A DNA stretch of 9,117 nucleotides from Planktosalinus sp963977065 (GTDB lineage Bacteria; Bacteroidota; Bacteroidia; Flavobacteriales; Flavobacteriaceae). Numbering within the stretch: position 1 is the stretch's first letter; each line of letters begins with the position of its first letter. Below, piece after piece: positions 7,501 through 9,117 of the stretch. Both the position numbers and the translations under genes were made by a program. The stretch is taken from the NCBI GenBank assembly GCA_963977065.1, contig CAXBNF010000038.1, positions 1 to 9,117 on the forward strand. The letters are read 5' to 3'. The notes beneath the pieces were generated by a model. That model saw nothing but the letters and a program-made list of their open reading frames with translations, did not search any database and was not told the origin of the DNA.

Positions 7501-8606
7501 CTCCCACAAACACCACCCTGCGCACCACCGGAGCGCTTCATACAGGGCCTTTGACCTTAAACGATTTAAGTGTGGTAGCAAATGATTTCAATTTCTTCGG
7601 AAATCCTTATCCCGCCGCAGTGGATATAAACGAGGTGATTACAGCCTCTACCAATATCAACTCGAATTTCTACTATATCTGGGACCCCACTTTGAGCGGT
7701 GCAAACGGTCGCGGTGCCTATGTCACCATCGATTTATCTGATGGTGATGGCACAAACACTGTTGGCTCAGCGGGTAATAAATTTTTACAACCCGGCCAGG
7801 CAGCCTTTGTACTTACACTGGCAAACGGCGCAACAAGTCTTCAGTTTGAAGAAACACAGAAAAATGTAGTTGCACCGCAAACAACCGTTTTTGACATCAG
7901 CTCTCAGATGGATGTGCGTTTGTACAGAGCCGCCGCTTATGCAGCAGGAGAAACCCCCTCAGACGGATTACGCTTGAAGTTTGGCGAAAGCAACACCAAT
8001 GCCATCACTTCGATGGATGCGCCCAAGTTTTACAATCAGGACGAAAACCTGGCGAGTTCAAACGACGAGCGTTTGTGGAGTATAGAGAGCAGAGCACTCC
8101 CTGAGGAAGGAGAGAGCATTCCGCTATTCACCAATGCCTACCGCACCACCGACTATGTGTTTGAAGCCATCCTCACGGAAGTCAATGACATCACCGCCCT
8201 TTTAAGAGACCACTATACCGGTACAGATACCCTATTGGAAAACAATGAAAATACCCTTTATGCCTTCACCATCGACCCCGATGACGCAGCAAGCAGTGCA
8301 ACAGACCGCTTTGAAATCGTGTTTGAAGAGTTGTTGAGCACCGGTGATATAAGCTTTGGAAACGGCTTTGTGTTGTTCCCCAATCCCGCTCAAAGCGAAA
8401 TCACTTTGGCAACAAAAGGAATAAACAGTGAGGAGGTGCAGTTAAGCATCACCAACCTATTGGGACAAACCGTCTATACACAAACACAGACCGTAAAGGC
8501 AAACGGACAGCTAACTTTGGATGTATCTTCCTTATCACAGGGCGTGTATGTACTCAAACTCACACACAACAAAGGACAGTTCACAACAAAATTCATTAAA
8601 AAATAA
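4509..8606 (+). CDS. Secreted subtilisin-like (S8) serine protease with KP-43-like, FN3, GEVED and T9SS sorting domains
   Basis: The protein has 1365 aa and is predicted to cleave proteins at the cell surface or outside the cell. The start at 4509 opens a clean signal peptide (1-25, ends FAIAQ). A charged pro-region follows (about 26-115, possible coiled coil 40-68). The S8 domain (about 120-420) has the catalytic triad Asp132 (GVWDGG), His164 (NFHAAHVTGT) and Ser354 (SGTSMASP), plus the oxyanion Asn259 (SAGND), so it should be active. Next come a beta-sandwich like the C-terminal domain of KP-43 proteases (about 424-549, ISWTDPAG, LVNDLDIRV), a fibronectin type III domain (about 551-640) and a GEVED domain (about 643-785, WIDYNLNESFDD and FGEVEDY). 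A 72-residue link (789-860) leads into the long flavobacterial tail and the T9SS type A domain (1283-1365). Residues 857-1365 equal those of the upstream surface protein apart from Asn871 in place of Asp. It has its own promoter and is followed 13 bp later by the small PID-CTERM gene. The natural substrate cannot be told from the sequence. Confidence 0.95.
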   Translation: MNFTPKLVAIAVLFAALSVQFAIAQSPQEVQKIIKDYNVSLLQEMENRFSEKAQLEKAEAEAVAQQRGLETRMTLEDGGVAELQRVLDDGTLIYYRTFNVDAARSTRTDHLNIGGSTAFNLDGQNMLAGVWDGGHARASHQEYDGPGGTNRVTIMDGPLNLNFHAAHVTGTIMASGVDADAKGMAPRARVNGYDWNNDLAEATTAAGNGLLISNHSYGYDASDPGFPDWAFGAYITDSRNWDVLHYNAPYYLMVVSAGNDGTQNYNGAPLDPAFPQYDKLTGNSTSKNNLVVASSQDANVNANGDLIAVNISSFSSQGPTDDYRIKPDITGNGQGVYSTYETSNSAYASISGTSMASPNVAGSLLLLQEHANNVNGNYMLAATLKGLALHTADDAGMTGPDAIFGWGLLNAKRAAETISEAGSGSIVDELTLSPGQTYSITVDSDGINDLMASISWTDPAGTASGDLNNTTPRLVNDLDIRVTQGGTTYFPWRLTGVNTNANNGDNIRDPFERVDVSGASGSYTITVTHKGTLSGGSQNYSLIVTGLLVECTVATLPENLSVNDITGTTALVLWDAQAGELYDLQYRETGVAEWITIEEIPTANYSLNGLNILTEYEVRVRSKCPEGVPTDYTAPVNFTTTGITYCNSASENPLAIYHISNVTLNTINNNSVQSTFTDFTNISTTLEQGDTYTITITPTTDNPGYFTFYSVWIDYNLNESFDDPGEQVFTLETSAENPASGQFTVPTGINPVTTRMRVSLSNTGIPGPCDIFSFGEVEDYTIVINPEGYFYQDGVWTPANPSGLATTADNITIMNGTTSFTADTQANNLLIQQGASLSVAHALQVNGNITNNGNLIFVSNATTTGQLDTFNGIITGEVEVQRYIPARRAFRFLSSAVSTTGSINANWQEGQNNTGIIFPDDNQNSNPGFGTHITGSQTGANGFDATPSGNPSLFTLNNVAQAWEAVTNTDVNTITAGTPYRLMVRGDRGINVTDNGATPTNTTLRTTGALHTGPLTLNDLSVVANDFNFFGNPYPAAVDINEVITASTNINSNFYYIWDPTLSGANGRGAYVTIDLSDGDGTNTVGSAGNKFLQPGQAAFVLTLANGATSLQFEETQKNVVAPQTTVFDISSQMDVRLYRAAAYAAGETPSDGLRLKFGESNTNAITSMDAPKFYNQDENLASSNDERLWSIESRALPEEGESIPLFTNAYRTTDYVFEAILTEVNDITALLRDHYTGTDTLLENNENTLYAFTIDPDDAASSATDRFEIVFEELLSTGDISFGNGFVLFPNPAQSEITLATKGINSEEVQLSITNLLGQTVYTQTQTVKANGQLTLDVSSLSQGVYVLKLTHNKGQFTTKFIKK

Positions 8607-8619
8607 AAACTGCTGAAAG

Positions 8620-8829
8620 ATGAAAAAATTAAAATTCCCGATATCAAAACTAGTTTTAACAGCCACACTGTTTTTTGCAGCCTTGGCTTTTCAACCGGTA
8701 CAGGCACAAATCACCTTTGATGACGATGTGGATGATAGTACCAGTCCGGTACCCATTGATGGCTTACTGGGTCTGGGACTTGCCGCAGGCGCCTTGTATG
8801 GCATCAGAAAATTGAAAGGCAAAAAGTAA
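8620..8829 (+). CDS. Small PID-CTERM-type protein, copy 2
   Basis: This is an exact duplicate of the gene at 4101-4310: 69 aa, signal peptide (1 to about 30), acidic spacer, PVPIDG (43-48), hydrophobic segment and RKLKGKK tail. It starts 13 bp behind the protease stop and is probably transcribed from the protease promoter. Two identical copies could mean higher dosage, or simply that the gene was carried along with the duplicated tail. No catalytic or binding motif is visible. Confidence 0.8.
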   Translation: MKKLKFPISKLVLTATLFFAALAFQPVQAQITFDDDVDDSTSPVPIDGLLGLGLAAGALYGIRKLKGKK

Positions 8830-8849
8830 TCACTTAAAAATAAAAGTGA
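8830..8849 (+). other. Small hairpin directly after the small gene, copy 2
   Basis: This is the same TCACTT / AAGTGA structure as at 4311-4330, immediately after the stop codon and abutting the terminator. Confidence 0.4.
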
Positions 8850-8890
8850 AAAGACCGTTTTCTCTCAAGGGGGGAGGCGGTCTTTTGTTT
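8849..8890 (+). terminator. Rho-independent terminator, copy 2
   Basis: A 9-bp stem, AAAAGACCG (8849-8857) with CGGTCTTTT (8878-8886), is followed by a T-rich run that here continues as TTTTTTG. It ends the protease / small gene operon. Confidence 0.85.
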
Positions 8891-8937
8891 TTTGTTCTAA
8901 AAGGTATAATTAGAGAACCTTCAACCAATCATCAACC

Positions 8938-8982
8938 CCCTCTGTGAATCTCCGTGAAACTTCTGTGTGACTCTGTGGAACA
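8938..8982. repeat. Degenerate short-period repeat
   Basis: Consecutive words CTCTGTGAA, CTCCGTGAA, CTTCTGTGTGA and CTCTGTGGAA form an imperfect tandem series of about 10-11 bp. It resembles the iterated halves of the repeats at 1-60 and 253-312 and the stretch at 451-497. It is non-coding, in the gap between the terminator and the IS-like end. Confidence 0.5.
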
Positions 8983-9062
8983 ACCAAACACCCATCCTTC
9001 TCCGCTCAAGGGCGGTTTCAGATGGCGAGGCAAACTCCAATATAATTACCCGTTAACCAATA

Positions 9063-9117
9063 TGTACGTCCCTGATATAGGTTGACCACTTAAAGTCAAT
9101 TTATATGAAAGCAAACA
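9063..9117 (+). mobile_element. Probable IS left end with start of an ORF, cut by the window
   Basis: TGTACG followed by the 25 bp at 9070-9094 repeats the remnant at 135-165 in the same orientation. An ATG at 9105 opens a frame (M K A N ...) that runs off the window, 42 bp inside the presumed TG terminus, which is a usual distance for the first ORF of an IS3-type element. No transposase sequence is visible, so the identity of the element is inferred. Confidence 0.45.

Larger units (their letters stand above)
7076..8890 (+). repeat. Long near-identical direct repeat, copy 2
   Basis: This is the partner of 2557-4371. It comprises the end of the protease gene, the second 69-aa gene and its hairpins. 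The matching upstream homology of the two proteins (residues 789-860 of the protease) is collinear without gaps but has only 28 of 72 identical residues. After 8890 the sequence differs completely from that after 4371. Confidence 0.95.

Overview
The window looks like chromosomal DNA of a member of the Bacteroidota, most likely a marine-type Flavobacteriaceae. Three things support this. Both long proteins end in a type IX secretion system (T9SS) type A sorting domain. Two small genes encode a signal peptide followed by a C-terminal PIDG, hydrophobic stretch and lysine tail (PID-CTERM type), which I know from Flavobacteria. The promoters fit the Bacteroidota TTG / TAnnTTTG pattern and there are no clear Shine-Dalgarno sites.

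Layout: 1-727 holds no gene. It contains a direct repeat of about 130 bp (1-132 and 253-384), a probable IS-end remnant (135-165), hairpins and degenerate short-period repeats. At 758-4087 is a large secreted surface protein without a recognisable catalytic domain (jelly-roll, Ig-like and second jelly-roll modules, then a long flavobacterial tail). It is followed 13 bp later by a 69-aa PID-CTERM protein (4101-4310) and a terminator. At 4509-8606, with its own good promoter, is a secreted subtilisin-like (S8) protease with KP-43-like, FN3 and GEVED domains and the same tail. It too is followed 13 bp later by the same 69-aa gene (8620-8829) and the same terminator. From 9063 to the window edge there is a second copy of the IS-like end, probably the start of an IS element.

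The main observation is a direct repeat of 1815 bp (2557-4371 and 7076-8890, offset 4519) with one mismatch by my reading. It carries the last 509 codons of both large genes, the whole small gene and the terminator. Just upstream of it the two proteins are still homologous and collinear over 72 residues, but only 28 of these are identical. So a tail + PID-CTERM gene + terminator cassette has been homogenised or copied under two unrelated functional heads. The heads (a probable adhesin or binding protein and a protease) would both be exported by T9SS and displayed on the cell surface. The role of the small protein is unknown. Its strict linkage to the tail suggests a partner or co-displayed factor, but that is inference.
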